Positions 47,233 to 56,111 of a stretch of 61,285 nucleotides of DNA are shown here, piece after piece; position 1 is the stretch's first letter, and each line of letters starts with the position of its first letter. Below the pieces are notes generated by a model. The model searched no databases, was not told where the DNA came from, and saw only the letters and a program-made list of their open reading frames with translations. Made by a program: the position numbers and the translations under genes. This stretch comes from Acinetobacter lwoffii. GTDB taxonomy: Bacteria > Pseudomonadota > Gammaproteobacteria > Pseudomonadales > Moraxellaceae. The stretch spans positions 1-61,285 of the forward strand of contig NZ_JAMXXP010000017.1 in the NCBI RefSeq assembly GCF_024129355.1. Reading direction: 5' to 3'.

Positions 47233-47402
47233 TTAAGCATTCTGATTTTTTAATTTTTTTTCTTCCTGCTGAGTTGGTTTAGATTTTGCTTTTATATTGT
47301 ATATAAAGTGCTATGGTATGTTTTATGCACAACTTTATTGCACTATAAAAGAAAGATGGAATAGATCGGTTCAGTATCAATTCTCAAAGATGAGGTGATG
47401 AC

Positions 47403-47528
47403 ATGGCTAAAACACTTAGAATAATGGATAAGGCGGCAATGCGTCAGAAAGGCTGGATGTTGTTTTGTATTGTTGTAGGACTACAAATATTGTTCGTTGT
47501 GGGCAGTTACTTGCTGCAGGGTTCTTGA
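47403..47528 (+). CDS. Small single-span membrane protein, 41 aa
   Basis: An intact 41-codon frame, MAKTLRIMDKAAMRQKGW..., with a basic N-terminus of about 17 residues and one hydrophobic segment (MLFCIVVGLQILFVVGSYLL). A GAGGTGATG-type ribosome site lies just upstream. A terminator follows directly. I do not recognise the family. The positive-inside rule suggests a cytoplasmic N-terminus. Confidence 0.55.
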   Translation: MAKTLRIMDKAAMRQKGWMLFCIVVGLQILFVVGSYLLQGS

Positions 47529-47540
47529 TCATCAGCTTTA

Positions 47541-47568
47541 AGAAAGCCACCATTAAGGTGGCTTTATA
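47541..47568. terminator. Bidirectional terminator between the 41-aa gene and the FAD monooxygenase
   Basis: AAAGCCACC / GGTGGCTTT with an ATTAA loop at 47543-47565. Confidence 0.88.
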
Positions 47569-47570
47569 AT

Positions 47571-49313
47571 TTAAATAACCAATTGAACCTGCTTCAATAC
47601 CGCCTTTAACGTATTTTCATAATCAAAAGCTTTATTGGTACTGTCCTGATAACGCCAAGCCACATAACCATCCGGACGAACCAGTACTGCACCAGATTCA
47701 TGAATTTCAGACTTGGCATTCCAGGTTCCATACACATCACGATAGTCACGTGAACCAATCTGAGTCACATCCAGATATGGCAAATCCAATGCTTCTGCCG
47801 CCTGTTTCCAGCCTTTACCGGATAAACCTGTGAGCAGGGTAAAACGACCTTTACCGGTAATATCTAAAGTCGACTGCTTTTGACCTTTGGCATTGATCAG
47901 CCAGGTATGCGGAACTTTAGCGCCTGGGCGAGTCGTTGCCTGTAAATAAAGCTGCTCATCTTTTTCAAAAACTTCCGGCTCAGACTCCCCAATTAATGCA
48001 TTTGAGTTGTAACGCTGATTCAGTTCTACACCTTGTGCATTAAATTCGAAGTTTTTAATTTCCAAAGCTTCAAACAGTTTTTTGCGGATTTCAGCACCTT
48101 GCTCATCTTCTGAAAAAATACGTTCCAGCATTTGCTTCTGAGTCGTCACACCATTGTCAAAACCAAAGACTTCTTTTAGGTATTTATAATCTAAACGTGA
48201 TTGATTCGCACGCGCCACAATCTGCTTGCCGACCGGTGCACGCTCAGCCGTATATGAATCCAGCAGGGAAGGCGCAGCCCAGCCTTTAACGGCATATGCC
48301 AGTTTCCAGCCCAGGTTAAAGGCATCCTGCATGCAGGTATTTGAACCTAGGCCACTCGATGGTGGATGACGGTGCACCGCATCACCACCACAGAACACGC
48401 GACCTTTGGAATACTCAGTTGCCCAGGTCTGGTTCACATACCAGTAAGACAGTTTTTGAATTTCGACATCTTCTACTTCAGCACCAACAAATGTATTGAG
48501 ACGTGCTCGAACCTGTTCTTCAGTAACTTGTGGTTCGCCTTTGGAAATGTCAAAGCCCCAACCCATGATCCATTCATTCCATGGCGTAATGGCACGTAAC
48601 AATCCCATACCGAGATCGCCAAAGCTGGCTTCAGGATTCACGATCCATTGCAGAATCGCAGGACGGTGCTGAACGTATTGAGAAAGATCAGCTTTAAAGG
48701 TCACATAGACGGTACCGGCACGTGCCATCACGCCTTCCAGTGGCAAGCCGAGCTGTTCCAATACACGAGATTTAGCACCATCCATACCCACCAGATATTT
48801 TGCTCTTAAGCTAAATTCAGTATTGGTAATGCGGTTCAGGAAAGTAGCAGTCACGCCATCTTCGTCCTGCACATGTGACAGGTATTCAGTATTGAAGTTA
48901 TAAATTGCACCACGTTCACCGGCATTTTTCACCAGTAAAGCTTCCATTTTTGGCTGAATCAGATCGACTAATGGACATGGACTGCCTTGGATATAGTCAC
49001 CATGACGTTCATCACCGGTACCCCATGCACTTAAACGGGCGATTTCTTCGCCGACCAGACTGGTGGTAATCAGGCTTTCACCCATCTGTTCCCATGGTGT
49101 TGCAATCTCTTTAACCTGTTCTTCAATACCTAAATCACGTAATACTTCCATGGCACGCTGATTGGTAATATGGGCACGTGGACTATTGGCCAGCCAGCTA
49201 AACTGGGTAAACAGTTGTACCTTGATACCATAATTCGCCAAAGCCAAGCCTAATGTTGAACCTGCAGGACCGGTACCAATGATCAGAACATCAGTGTCAT
49301 AGTGTTGTGTCAT
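47571..49313 (-). CDS. FAD-dependent aromatic monooxygenase (phenol hydroxylase/TfdB-like)
   Basis: Flavoprotein hydroxylase of the PheA/TfdB class, about 580 residues. N-terminal FAD site DVLIIGTGPAGSTLGLALANYG (Rossmann GxGxxG), the DG motif in YLVGMDGAKSRVLEQLG, and the GD motif in VFCGGDAVHRHPPSSGLGSNTCMQDAFNLGWKLA. A thioredoxin-like C-terminal domain follows (about 440-580). Substrate not determined; relatives hydroxylate phenols, chlorophenols or other aromatics. The ATG at 49313 has a GGAG site six bases upstream; a longer frame to 49325 lies in that site. It is divergent from a broken LysR gene, probably its former regulator. Confidence 0.87.
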   Translation of the reverse strand: MTQHYDTDVLIIGTGPAGSTLGLALANYGIKVQLFTQFSWLANSPRAHITNQRAMEVLRDLGIEEQVKEIATPWEQMGESLITTSLVGEEIARLSAWGTGDERHGDYIQGSPCPLVDLIQPKMEALLVKNAGERGAIYNFNTEYLSHVQDEDGVTATFLNRITNTEFSLRAKYLVGMDGAKSRVLEQLGLPLEGVMARAGTVYVTFKADLSQYVQHRPAILQWIVNPEASFGDLGMGLLRAITPWNEWIMGWGFDISKGEPQVTEEQVRARLNTFVGAEVEDVEIQKLSYWYVNQTWATEYSKGRVFCGGDAVHRHPPSSGLGSNTCMQDAFNLGWKLAYAVKGWAAPSLLDSYTAERAPVGKQIVARANQSRLDYKYLKEVFGFDNGVTTQKQMLERIFSEDEQGAEIRKKLFEALEIKNFEFNAQGVELNQRYNSNALIGESEPEVFEKDEQLYLQATTRPGAKVPHTWLINAKGQKQSTLDITGKGRFTLLTGLSGKGWKQAAEALDLPYLDVTQIGSRDYRDVYGTWNAKSEIHESGAVLVRPDGYVAWRYQDSTNKAFDYENTLKAVLKQVQLVI

Positions 49314-49483
49314 ACAAGACTCCATGTGTATAGGTGAAGAACAAGCTATCTATATGGTCAGGCAGTCTAGTAAAACAGAATCTATTGATATAGCGATATT
49401 CATATAAACTATCGACCTATTCTTATTTGCAATACGTGGGTCATAATTTTAAGATGCTGACCTGATCAGAAACCGGGCAGGCT

Positions 49484-50365
49484 ATGGAACTTTGACATTT
49501 ACGCTATTTTATCACCGTGGCGCAGCAACAAAGTTTTACCAAGGCCGCCGAAAAGCTGTTTACTGCGCAGCCGTCATTAAGCCAGCAAATTAAGGATCTG
49601 GAACAGGAAGTAGGCATTGTCCTGTTTGATCGTTCATCGAGAAAAGTCAAACTCACCGATGAAGGGCGGGCTTTTCAGATCTATGCCGAAAAAGCACTGG
49701 AAAATGCCAAGTTGGCAGTGGCAGCAGCACGTCAGGTCGCACAGCAGAAAAATAACCAGATTCATATTGGCTTTCTGAATGTTGCAGAAATCAAAGTGAT
49801 GCCGCAGATTCTGGCACAGCTTAAAAAAACCATGCCGGACTTGAAAATCCATCTGCATAGCTTGACCTGTATGGAACAGATTCAGCGGCTAAAAAATGCT
49901 GAACTGGATTTATGTATTACCCGCTTTCATCTGGACCATCCAGATTTTGAGAATATTCATTTATTAACCGAGCAAATTTATCTGATAGCCGCTCAGCACT
50001 TACATTCTACAGATCGAATCCTGAAATTACAGGAACTAAAAAACCATAATATAATTATGTGTGAGCAGAATGCTTCACCAGTATTTTATAAAAAGCTGGA
50101 TAGACTACTCTGCATTGATCAGCTTGAGCATGAACAGCTGTTGTGGGTGACCAATGTCTTGCAACACATCAATCTGACCAATATGGGGATGGGTTTTAGT
50201 TTTGCTCCTGAGTATTTACTGAGATTTTTGAATGATCATGTGAAAATCATCCAGACGGATCAGGCACTGCCAAAACTAGGCTTGTATGCAACATTTAACA
50301 AGAATTCCCAAAATCCTGCATTGAAGATAATTACCCAAGCCCTTAAAAATACAATAAATATCTGA
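49484..50365 (+). pseudogene. LysR-family regulator with an early in-frame stop
   Basis: The sequence from ATG at 49484 reads M-E-L-stop-H-L-R-Y-F-I-T-V-A-Q-Q-Q-S-F-T, a typical LysR start (MELRHLRYF-like) in which codon 4 is TGA (49493-49495). The usual residue is Arg, and CGA to TGA is one transition. From codon 5 on the frame is open to 50365 and encodes the helix-turn-helix (SFTKAAEKLFTAQPSLSQQIKDLEQEVG) and the effector-binding domain. Restart at the GTG at 49517 is possible, giving 282 residues but losing part of helix 1. It lies divergent from the FAD monooxygenase, which it probably regulated. Loss or read-through would be worth checking. Confidence 0.75.
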
Positions 50366-50382
50366 ATTTCAGGAAAGAATAT

Positions 50383-50700
50383 ATGTTAAAGCTGATTTAT
50401 TACGTACCGGACGAAAATCTGGAAGACACCAAAAATGCAGTCTTTGCAGCAGGAGCGGGTGGTATTGGTGAGTATACGAACTGCGCCTGGCAGGTTTTAG
50501 GAACAGGACAGTTTAAGCCGCAAGAAGGTGCAGATCCTCATATTGGTGAAGTCGGTAAACTGGAACAGGTAGAGGAATGGCGGGTAGAAATTCTGGTGCC
50601 AGATGAAAAGGCAGTCGAGGTCGCTAAAGCCTTAAAAGAAAGCCATCCTTATGAAGAGCCAGCTTTTGAGTTTATCCAGCTGTTGGATATCGAAGTCTAA
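50383..50700 (+). CDS. NIF3/YqfO-like (CutA-like fold) small protein
   Basis: A 105-residue protein related to the inserted YqfO domain of NIF3-family proteins, with a CutA-like trimeric fold. Family features: MLKLIYYVPDENLEDTKNAVFAAGAGGIGEYTNCAWQVLGTGQFKP, then GADPHIGEVGKLEQVEEWRVEILVPDE and a C-terminal SHPYEEPAFEFIQL with the conserved HPYEE motif. Function unknown; related domains bind metals or nucleotides. It starts 17 bp after the LysR frame. Confidence 0.82.
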   Translation: MLKLIYYVPDENLEDTKNAVFAAGAGGIGEYTNCAWQVLGTGQFKPQEGADPHIGEVGKLEQVEEWRVEILVPDEKAVEVAKALKESHPYEEPAFEFIQLLDIEV

Positions 50701-50847
50701 ACTCAAAGTATTACTCATATTATATTCACTGAGGCGTGTTCATCTTAGCGCGCCGTCAGTCTACATTTGAAAAACAGTCAAACTGCTTTTGTTATTATAA
50801 AATTTGCCCTAGCACTCCAGATAAAAAATACAATAAGGAAAATAACA

Positions 50848-51472
50848 ATGCAGTGGCCAAAACCGCTGAGCAGAATGCTCAAAAATACGCTTAGTAAATC
50901 CATTCAATACAGTGCAGAAATTCTGCATAGTCGTATTCCCTATTCCAGTGCACTCCAAAGCATTGATCCGCTCGATTCAGGGACCGATCGAAGATCAGGA
51001 TATACGACTAGAGCGCTTTATTTTTGAACAAGGAACGGGAAAAGTGACACGAACCGTATTATCAAATATCAAGCAGGAATTTCCACGGATTAATGAAGCA
51101 TTTATTGGGCGACAGTATCGTTATATCTATAGTATTTCTTTTGGTGAATTTGACGATCCTTCCCATGTCAGCAGCAATACGGTGATGTGTTTTAATTTAA
51201 GAACCAGAACCACAGAAAGTTACTCCTTTGGAGAAAACTGGGTTACTGGTGAGGCAGTCTTTGTCGCACGGGAAAATGCTCAGGCTGAAAATGATGGCTG
51301 GCTAATGTCTTATATCCATGCTTTAGATTGTAGCCCCTCGAAAGTTGTAATTCTGGATGCCCAGCATATTACAGAAGGACCCATTGCAACGATTCATTTA
51401 CCAGTTCGGGTACCGGTCGGATTTCATTGTAACTGGATTGATTATCGGAAATTAAGAGCGAACTATTCTTAA
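50848..51472 (+). pseudogene. Carotenoid-cleavage oxygenase remnant
   Basis: The right part, from about 50990, encodes the C-terminal ~160 residues of a carotenoid oxygenase (RPE65/lignostilbene dioxygenase family). It has RLERFIFEQGTGKVTRTVLSNIKQEFPRINE, then SNTVMCFNLRTR, GEAVFVARENAQAENDGWLMSYIHA and PVRVPVGFHCNWI, which holds the last metal-binding His. The left part, from the ATG at 50848 with an AAGGAAAATAAC site, reads MQWPKPLSRMLKNTLSK... in another frame and looks like an N-terminal remnant. The central ~300 residues, including the other iron ligands, are missing. A deletion with frame change is the simplest reading. Confidence 0.65.
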
Positions 51473-51741
51473 AAAATGATTTAGCATCGACTTGTATTTG
51501 CTCTAAATAGATTTCTTCCTTTTCGCCATCCGCGTATCAAATATTATTTCTTTTCAAAATAGTAGTGAATTTACATTGAGGTGACATGGATGTCACCTGC
51601 CAGACAGAGGTTCAAGGACGAACCTTCTGTCTGGCAATGGCTTTGGTTACTTTGGCCTGTCAAAGTAACGAAAATGCCTACGCGTATATCAGTTAATTTA
51701 AGAAAACAGTCGAGGCCGTGATATTCATTCAATAAACGTAC
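51473..51741. repeat. Intergenic element with three consecutive hairpins
   Basis: Hairpin 1 is AGGTGACAT / ATGTCACCT around GG (51579-51598). Hairpin 2 is GCCAGACAGAGGTTC / GAACCTTCTGTCTGGC with one bulged base and an AAGGAC loop (51599-51635). Hairpin 3 is GTTACTTTG / CAAAGTAAC with a six-base loop (51646-51669). They lie back to back over 91 bp. CGCGTATCAAAT at about 51531 and CGCGTATATCAG near 51681 border the cluster. The third hairpin resembles the central stem of the ruvA-ruvB spacer. No open reading frame lies inside. Confidence 0.7.
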
Positions 51742-52536
51742 TTAAATCTTCTGAATAAATAGTTCACGATCAAAACGGTACTGCGGGAAGAATACTCCAT
51801 CTTCAGCGCGTTCACCCGCACCAATTACCATGACTGGATACTGTTCATCATTTAATTTCAGAATTTCACGAACCATCGGCTCATCAAAACCTTCCATCAT
51901 ACAGCTGTCAAAACCATAAGCACGTAAAGCTAAGACCAGATTTTCACAAGCGAGCGCCGTCGTTTTGGTCGCCCACAGTTTTGCATCAGCCGGACTGAAA
52001 GCAGACACTGGCATTTGTTTGTTCAATGTACGGGCAACTTTGAAAGCCACTTTCTTAAAGTTACCAAAAGCATTCAGATAACCAGTCTTATAGTTGTAGG
52101 GAATATATTTATAGTATTTCTTAATCGCGGGCGGTGCTTCTGGAAATGGAAATTCATTTACATTACGTTTCGCCATTTCATCGATACGGTCGGTACGTGC
52201 GATACAGACAATTAGCTCAGAAGCTGTTTTGGCTGCCAGTTGACTCATACAGGCTTTGACCAGATGTTTTTTCTTGCTTGAATTTTGTACCACATAAAAA
52301 GTCCAAGGCTGCAAGTTCGACGAATTCGGGGCCAACAATGCCAGATCCAGACAGGCATCTAGAACTTCAACAGGAATTGGCTTTTTGGTAAATTTACGTA
52401 CTGAACGTCGGCTTTCAATTACTTTACGAAAATTATCGACATCTATATCTTGGGGTGCAGGTTCGTAATAACGTTTCTTTTCTGGATTTGAGCTATCTGT
52501 TGTTTGGGAAGAGGTTTCGGAGTTTTGATTTGGCAT
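51742..52536 (-). CDS. Nitroreductase family protein
   Basis: FMN-dependent nitroreductase, 264 residues. A polar, Ser/Thr/Gln-rich N-terminal stretch of about 30 residues precedes the core. FMN-binding motifs are VIESRRSVRKFTKKPI, APNSSNLQPWTFYVV and the C-terminal VMVIGAGERAEDG. The middle has a longer-than-usual insert (NEFPFPEAPPAIKKYYKYIPYNYKTGYLNAFGNF), so substrate range may differ. Physiological substrate unknown. Same strand as the enoyl-CoA hydratase gene upstream of it? No: it lies downstream of that gene by 71 bp. Confidence 0.88.
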   Translation of the reverse strand: MPNQNSETSSQTTDSSNPEKKRYYEPAPQDIDVDNFRKVIESRRSVRKFTKKPIPVEVLDACLDLALLAPNSSNLQPWTFYVVQNSSKKKHLVKACMSQLAAKTASELIVCIARTDRIDEMAKRNVNEFPFPEAPPAIKKYYKYIPYNYKTGYLNAFGNFKKVAFKVARTLNKQMPVSAFSPADAKLWATKTTALACENLVLALRAYGFDSCMMEGFDEPMVREILKLNDEQYPVMVIGAGERAEDGVFFPQYRFDRELFIQKI

Positions 52537-52607
52537 ACTTCAGATTCTTGGAAAAATAAAAGATTGAGGCAGTTTAAACCACCTCATTGAACTCATAAGT
52601 TTGAAAA

Positions 52608-53408
52608 TTAGTTGAATTGTGTGAAATCAGGTTTACGTTTTTGCATAAAGGCTTGAACCGCTTCCAGCATTTCTGGTGAGCCGACACGCTGCATGAAAAT
52701 CTCTGCTTCATGGTCAATCCATTCCACAATTTCATTCACATTGTGTTTCATCAAGGCTTTGGATTGCACCAGTGATGCCAATGGCAGGGCAGAGAATTGG
52801 GTAGCTTGTGCTGCTGCTTTGGTGTAAACATCTTCTTCAATGCTATTTACCAGACCTGCGTCGAGTGCTTTTTCGCTATTGAATTTTTGCGCAGTCAGCA
52901 ATAATTCGGCTGCTTTATGATAACCCGCTTGCTGAATCAACAGCTTGCTTGAAGCGCCTTCAGGCGATAGACCCAGACTGACAAATGGAATCTGGAACAA
53001 GGCAGTATTGTCACTATAGACCAGATCACAATGCAATAAGATCGTCACGCCAATGCCGATCGCAACACCACGCACCGCAGCAATCAAAGGCTTGGAAAAT
53101 TTTGCAGCAGATTTGAGTAAAACAAACGGCGGGCCTTCAGCAGCGGGTGCCTGACCTTTCTTCGCAGCAGATTTCATAAAATCCTGCATATCATTGCCCG
53201 CACTAAAGTCTGTGTCCTGACCACGCAATACAACTACACGAACTTCAGGTGCCTGATCTGCTTCATCTAAAGCTTTCGCAATCCAGAGATAAAGCTCACT
53301 ATATAACGCATTTTTCGCTTCCGGGCGATTGATGGCTAAAGTGAGTACACCATGTTCTAAATTCGCATTCAAATGCTCATGAGGTTGTTGAATACAGCTC
53401 AGTGTCAT
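52608..53408 (-). CDS. Enoyl-CoA hydratase/isomerase family protein
   Basis: Crotonase-fold enzyme, 266 residues. Oxyanion-hole segments are LRGQDTDFSAGNDMQDFM and AAVRGVAIGIGVTILLHCDLVYSDN, and FQIPFVSLGLSPEGASSKLLIQQAGY follows. The Ala/Pro-rich insertion (KSAAKKGQAPAAEGPP) near residue 85 is a common variant. The pattern resembles delta-3-delta-2-enoyl-CoA isomerases or hydratases of beta-oxidation; the exact reaction is unknown. Confidence 0.87.
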   Translation of the reverse strand: MTLSCIQQPHEHLNANLEHGVLTLAINRPEAKNALYSELYLWIAKALDEADQAPEVRVVVLRGQDTDFSAGNDMQDFMKSAAKKGQAPAAEGPPFVLLKSAAKFSKPLIAAVRGVAIGIGVTILLHCDLVYSDNTALFQIPFVSLGLSPEGASSKLLIQQAGYHKAAELLLTAQKFNSEKALDAGLVNSIEEDVYTKAAAQATQFSALPLASLVQSKALMKHNVNEIVEWIDHEAEIFMQRVGSPEMLEAVQAFMQKRKPDFTQFN

Positions 53409-53511
53409 CGTACTATCCTTGCTTTAAAACTTAATTTGATTTTATGGGAATGATTATGTCGCATATTTATTGGGGCAGCACAACTCATGAGTCATAAAAA
53501 ACTGATCCCTT

Positions 53512-54081
53512 ATGAACTATACATTTGATTATCTGGTTTTCATTGGCCGTTTTCAGCCTTTTCATCTGGCACACATGCAAACTATTAATATTGCCCTGCA
53601 GCACAGTCAACATGTGATTTTAGCGCTTGGTTCTGCGCAAAATGAACGCAATATCAAGAATCCATTCTTGGCTTCGGAGCGTGAAGCCATGATCCTGTCA
53701 AATTTCAGTCCTGAAGATCGAGCTCGGATCAAATTTGTAGAAGTCATAGATGTTTATAATGATGAAAAATGGCAAAAACTGGTGAAATCGCTGGTGAATC
53801 AGGTTATTGAACCGGATGCCAAAGTTGGGCTGATTGGGCACTTTAAAGATGATTCTTCTTATTATTTAAAGTTTTTTCCAGAATGGGAAATGGTCGAACT
53901 TGACAGCCTGGAAGATGCCTTATCCGCCACGCCGATGCGTGAAGCTTATTATCGTGGCGAAATTCAACGAGATAAATTTCCACAAGGCACAATTGATTTT
54001 CTAGAGAATTTCCAAAAAACCACGACCTATCAGCAACTCAGTGAAAAATTTTCCCAGAATGATAAAACCAATCTGCTTTAA
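53512..54081 (+). CDS. nadM: Nicotinamide-nucleotide adenylyltransferase (NadM-like)
   Basis: Nucleotidyltransferase of 189 residues that makes NAD from NMN and ATP. The GRFQPFHLAHMQTI motif matches the (G/H)xxxxPxxxGH signature region, with SAQNERNIKNPF and the ISSTxxR-type SATPMREAYYRG segment near residue 144. In some relatives a C-terminal Nudix domain is fused; here the chain ends after the adenylyltransferase domain. A NadM-only form is the likely reading, and a related adenylyltransferase with another nucleotide substrate is the alternative. Confidence 0.75.
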   Translation: MNYTFDYLVFIGRFQPFHLAHMQTINIALQHSQHVILALGSAQNERNIKNPFLASEREAMILSNFSPEDRARIKFVEVIDVYNDEKWQKLVKSLVNQVIEPDAKVGLIGHFKDDSSYYLKFFPEWEMVELDSLEDALSATPMREAYYRGEIQRDKFPQGTIDFLENFQKTTTYQQLSEKFSQNDKTNLL

Positions 54082-54086
54082 AAGTA

Positions 54087-54992
54087 TTAGGTCGTTATGG
54101 GTTGATTCATGATAGTTTGAGCATGCTGTCTTAGACATTCACTTAAAATCTCCAAGGCAGGAGACTGTTCTTTCCAGTGATGCCAATATAGGGGGACTTC
54201 AATGCGTAATTCCCTTGAAAGCTCAAGCAGTTGACCTGACTCTAGCAAATCCCTGGTTTGATAGTCCGGCAGCCAGCCATAGCCTAGACCCATGACAATC
54301 GCATCAAAAAATGCATGGGTCGATGGAATAAAAAAGTGAGGATATTGAGCAAGGTTCAGGCCAAATTCGTGCTGAATAAATTGGGTATGGAGTTGGTCTT
54401 TTTCATTAAAAATAATGGCAGGGGCAAGGCGTAGCGCATCCCGATGTATGCCTTGATGAAACCAGTTTCGGGAAAATTCAGGCGTAGCAACGAGACGGTA
54501 TTGCATCTGTCCAATCAACTCAGCCCGGCAACCTTTCATTGCCTTGGCTTCAGTACTCAAACAGGCATTGACGAGACCTGCTTCTAACAGATGATGAGTC
54601 TGAGATTGATCATCTACTTGAAAATGCAACACAATTTTATGCTGGATCAGCTGGGCTTGTAAGGTTGGTAATAGCCAGGTCGCGAGCGAATCAGCATTGG
54701 TGGCAATATTCAGACAATAGAAACCTTCCTGTTGCAATTGTCCACCCAAATCCTGCATCAGATTCTGTTCTAGCAAACGTTGATGCTGTAAATAATGCAA
54801 TAAGGTTTGTCCGGATTGAGTCACACGGCAAGGCCGATCTCTCACCAGAAGCAATTGTCCCAATTTTTTTTCCAGACTTTGAACACGAAGGGTCACTGCC
54901 GAGGCAGTAATATTTAGCTGCTCGGCAGCCAGATCGAAACTTCCCGTTTTTGCAACTGCGTAAAAAGCATCACATTGTTTCGCATTCAGCAT
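54087..54992 (-). CDS. argP: LysR-family regulator ArgP-like
   Basis: LysR-type regulator of 301 residues with the N-terminal helix-turn-helix (AVAKTGSFDLAAEQLNITASAVTLRVQSLEKKLG) and a co-inducer domain. The start and the paired LVRDRPCRVTQSGQTLLHYL segment resemble ArgP. ArgP binds lysine or arginine and activates the exporter gene argO. Here a LysE/ArgO-type exporter lies immediately divergent, 105 bp away, which supports the assignment. The gene ends 6 bp from the nadM-like gene. Confidence 0.82.
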   Translation of the reverse strand: MLNAKQCDAFYAVAKTGSFDLAAEQLNITASAVTLRVQSLEKKLGQLLLVRDRPCRVTQSGQTLLHYLQHQRLLEQNLMQDLGGQLQQEGFYCLNIATNADSLATWLLPTLQAQLIQHKIVLHFQVDDQSQTHHLLEAGLVNACLSTEAKAMKGCRAELIGQMQYRLVATPEFSRNWFHQGIHRDALRLAPAIIFNEKDQLHTQFIQHEFGLNLAQYPHFFIPSTHAFFDAIVMGLGYGWLPDYQTRDLLESGQLLELSRELRIEVPLYWHHWKEQSPALEILSECLRQHAQTIMNQPITT

Positions 54993-55097
54993 ATCTGTTA
55001 TCTAAAAATAATTTAGTTAAATTGATATTAACTTAGTTTTAATTAATCGCATCCATTTTGTTGAATAATTCATTTATTCAAAAAAAAGGGGAATGTG

Positions 55098-55703
55098 ATG
55101 TTCAGTTATATGATGAGTGGTTTTGCAGTGGGAATGAGCCTGATTGTCAGTATCGGTGCACAGAATGCTTTTGTATTAAAACAAGGTTTAAAACAGCAGC
55201 ATGTGTTCTGGGTCTGTGTGATTTGTGCCTTGTCTGATTCCATTTTAATTCTGCTTGGCGTACTGGGCTTTGCGCGCGTCATTGAACATTATCCGGATAT
55301 TGTTATATTTTCTAAATATATTGGCGCAGGATTCCTATTTTATTATGGTTTACACCATGCGATCAGCGCATTTAAATCAACAGAGGTTTTGGCACCAAGT
55401 GGTCAGCTAACAGAGCATTTTCTACAAGTGCTGATGATCTGCCTGGCTTTTACCTGGCTGAATCCGCATGTTTACTTAGACACAGTCATATTGATTGGAT
55501 CAATTTCAACCCAATACGCTTTAGGAAAATGGTGGTTTGCTTTAGGTGCTGTCTGTGCTTCCTGGTTTTTTTTCTTTAGTTTGGGATATGGAGCAAAAAT
55601 ACTGACGCCTTGGTTTCAACATCCAAAAGCATGGAAAATACTGGATGCTATTATTGCATGTACCATGTGGGGCGTCGCGGTGTCATTAATACTCAGTATT
55701 TGA
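55098..55703 (+). CDS. LysE/ArgO-family amino acid exporter
   Basis: Inner-membrane exporter of basic amino acids, 201 residues, six hydrophobic helices. SLIVSIGAQNAFVLKQGLKQQH is the family signature near the N-terminus, and FTWLNPHVYLDTVILIGSIS is the second repeat. An AGGGGAAT ribosome site precedes the ATG at 55098; a GTG three bases earlier is also open. It faces the divergent ArgP-type regulator, so lysine or arginine is the likely cargo. Confidence 0.9.
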   Translation: MFSYMMSGFAVGMSLIVSIGAQNAFVLKQGLKQQHVFWVCVICALSDSILILLGVLGFARVIEHYPDIVIFSKYIGAGFLFYYGLHHAISAFKSTEVLAPSGQLTEHFLQVLMICLAFTWLNPHVYLDTVILIGSISTQYALGKWWFALGAVCASWFFFFSLGYGAKILTPWFQHPKAWKILDAIIACTMWGVAVSLILSI

Positions 55704-56111
55704 TTCAGGTTACGAAAGTGGATAGATTGGTTAAGAGTTGTCTAAACGTGTCATTTTAGATAGGTATCGAGAATGGTCAGCGCAGAAAACAACTCTTTTC
55801 AGTACTGCAAGCACATAGATATTTCAATATAAATTGAACTTAAAATAAATGATCTGTTTGTACAAAAAATTTATAAAATCAGAATTTTATAAGATGGCGC
55901 AAGTCTCCTGTTAACCTAGCAGGGCCACTTATAAGAGAAAAACCAGCGCAAGTATTTTGTCCGTTAGTCATGAATGATTTTACAAAAACTTCAATAAACT
56001 GGTATAAAAAGAACGAAAACCTGTTCGTTCAAAAAACAAGAAAATTTAGTTTCAGATTAAGCCGTGTACTTAAATCCGATCAATAAGAAATTAAACAAGG
56101 TGGATTTAAAA
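55704..56111. promoter_or_regulatory. YceI upstream region with promoter and operator
   Basis: About 400 bp with no gene. TTTACA (55979-55984) and TATAAA (56003-56008) form a promoter with an 18-base spacer. A palindrome GAACGAA-N6-TTCGTTC lies at 56011-56030, just downstream of the -10 and across the expected start point. Such 20-base palindromes with GAACG and CGTTC arms are typical TetR-family operators. The remaining DNA is AT-rich and shows no other features. Confidence 0.6.

Noticed and set aside
49517..50365. An intact LysR gene starting at GTG 49517
   Set aside because: The family N-terminus lies upstream of that codon in the same frame and is interrupted only by one stop, so a nonsense mutation is the simpler reading; a restart is kept as an alternative.
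53512..54081. Bifunctional NadM-Nudix fusion
   Set aside because: The frame ends after the adenylyltransferase domain and the next gene is argP on the other strand; no Nudix box was found.
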